Source: CAZWUL01 sp964636625 | GTDB taxonomy: Bacteria; Atribacterota; Phoenicimicrobiia; Phoenicimicrobiales; Stramentimicrobiaceae | Length of the DNA: 6,915 nt | Direction: 5' to 3' | NCBI GenBank assembly: GCA_964636625.1 | Contig: CAZWUL010000055.1 | Coordinates: 1 to 6,915, forward strand | Shown here: positions 6,325-6,915 of the stretch, one piece after another | How positions within the stretch are numbered: the first letter of the stretch is position 1 | Layout of the letters: every line of letters starts with the position of its first letter | Program-made: the position numbers and the translations under genes | Notes under the pieces: generated by a model | Database searches by the model: none | What the model saw: the letters and a program-made list of their open reading frames with translations, nothing else | What the model was told of the DNA's origin: nothing

Positions 6325-6915
6325 ATGAGCGGAACACAGTTTTTAAAAGGCTTAGCTATTGTTCTTGTCGGTGTAATCCTTTTATTAAATAATCTTAATA
6401 TACTGGAATGGTCTGTCTGGTATAACATCTTTAAATTGTGGCCATTGCTTTTAATAAGCCTCGGAATTAGTCTAATCTTCAGACGCAGGCTTTCCTGGCT
6501 CGCTCCTCTGGTTATTGTGCTGGGAATTATAATCGGAATTGGAGCAGGTTATATGGGAGTTGATCTTAGCCTGGAAGGGACAATAGCCACAGAAATTACT
6601 ATACTTCAAAGAGAGGTCGAGCTAATTCCCGTTACCAGAATAGTTGAACAGGAAGCTGAAGAAGATGTTTCTGAATCAGAAGAAATTACCACAGAATCAA
6701 TCGCTGATACAGCTGAAACAATAGATGAAGAACTCACAGCAGATGAAACTGAAGAAATAGCTATAGCTGAAGAAGAAATAGAAACAGAAATGCTGCCAAA
6801 TGTTCAAAAGGCCAATCTTCATCTGAGCTATGATATCGGGGTTTTTAAATTAGAATTCCCAACACCCCTTGTCTATCAATGTCAGGTAAGTCATCGCTAT
6901 CCACAATTCAAACCC
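6325..6915 (+). CDS. LiaI/LiaF-like membrane protein with acidic linker, 3' end cut off
   Basis: The reading frame runs open from ATG to the window edge, giving 197 residues without a stop. Three hydrophobic segments lie at about 8-22, 33-52 and 58-78, with the LWPLLLISLGISLIF pattern typical of the LiaI-LiaF-like transmembrane region (DUF5668). The RRR at 53-55 suggests, by the positive-inside rule, an inside N-terminus and an outside C-terminal part. Residues 108-156 hold 23 Asp/Glu and no Lys/Arg. From about 160, VQKANLHLSYDIGVFKLEF resembles the start of the beta-rich toast-rack / LiaF C-terminal domain. In Bacillus, LiaF restrains the LiaRS cell-envelope stress system; here no two-component genes are in view, so only a general envelope-stress link can be inferred. 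The 3' part of the gene is beyond the window. Confidence 0.8.
   Translation, partial: MSGTQFLKGLAIVLVGVILLLNNLNILEWSVWYNIFKLWPLLLISLGISLIFRRRLSWLAPLVIVLGIIIGIGAGYMGVDLSLEGTIATEITILQREVELIPVTRIVEQEAEEDVSESEEITTESIADTAETIDEELTADETEEIAIAEEEIETEMLPNVQKANLHLSYDIGVFKLEFPTPLVYQCQVSHRYPQFKP

Overview
The window is AT-rich bacterial DNA with strong purine-rich ribosome binding sites, an extended -10 sigma-A-type promoter and a lysine/glutamate-heavy proteome. This suits a low-GC anaerobe such as a Halanaerobiales-like Firmicute or an Atribacterota member. That assignment is an inference from style and gene content; nothing in the window fixes the taxon.

Layout. Bases 1-117 are noticeably GC-richer (about 40 percent by hand count) than the following stretch (under 20 percent). 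They hold only an open tail of a possible gene entering from the left, a strong inverted repeat and a pair of similar 18-mers. A rho-independent terminator at 172-220 closes a minus-strand gene (253-2274). That gene encodes a 673-residue single-pass membrane protein made of about 590 residues of coiled coil and a C-terminal LysM domain. A 254-bp AT-rich divergent promoter region (2275-2528) separates it from a plus-strand gene (2529-4991) for a LonC-type Lon-family protease of 820 residues. After a 130-bp gap comes a secreted or membrane-anchored TPR protein (5122-6243). The last gene (from 6325, cut by the right edge) is a LiaI/LiaF-like membrane protein with an unusual acidic linker.

How they may work together. 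Three of the four complete or partial genes are predicted to act in the cell envelope: a wall-binding coiled-coil tether, an exported TPR scaffold and a LiaF-like envelope-stress protein. The fourth is a protease of a family tied to protein quality control. A shared envelope-maintenance role is possible, but the genes are on different strands or separated by gaps of 80-254 bp, so this is only a hypothesis.

Most notable observations: the coiled-coil protein is built from a roughly 165-residue unit repeated about three times, still detectable at DNA level; the Lon-family protein has an intact Ser668-Lys711 protease dyad but degenerate Walker A and B motifs; and the LiaF-like protein carries a stretch of 49 residues with 23 acidic and no basic residues. 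No CRISPR array, tRNA, rRNA or complete insertion sequence was seen, and no clear undescribed multi-gene system can be demonstrated.
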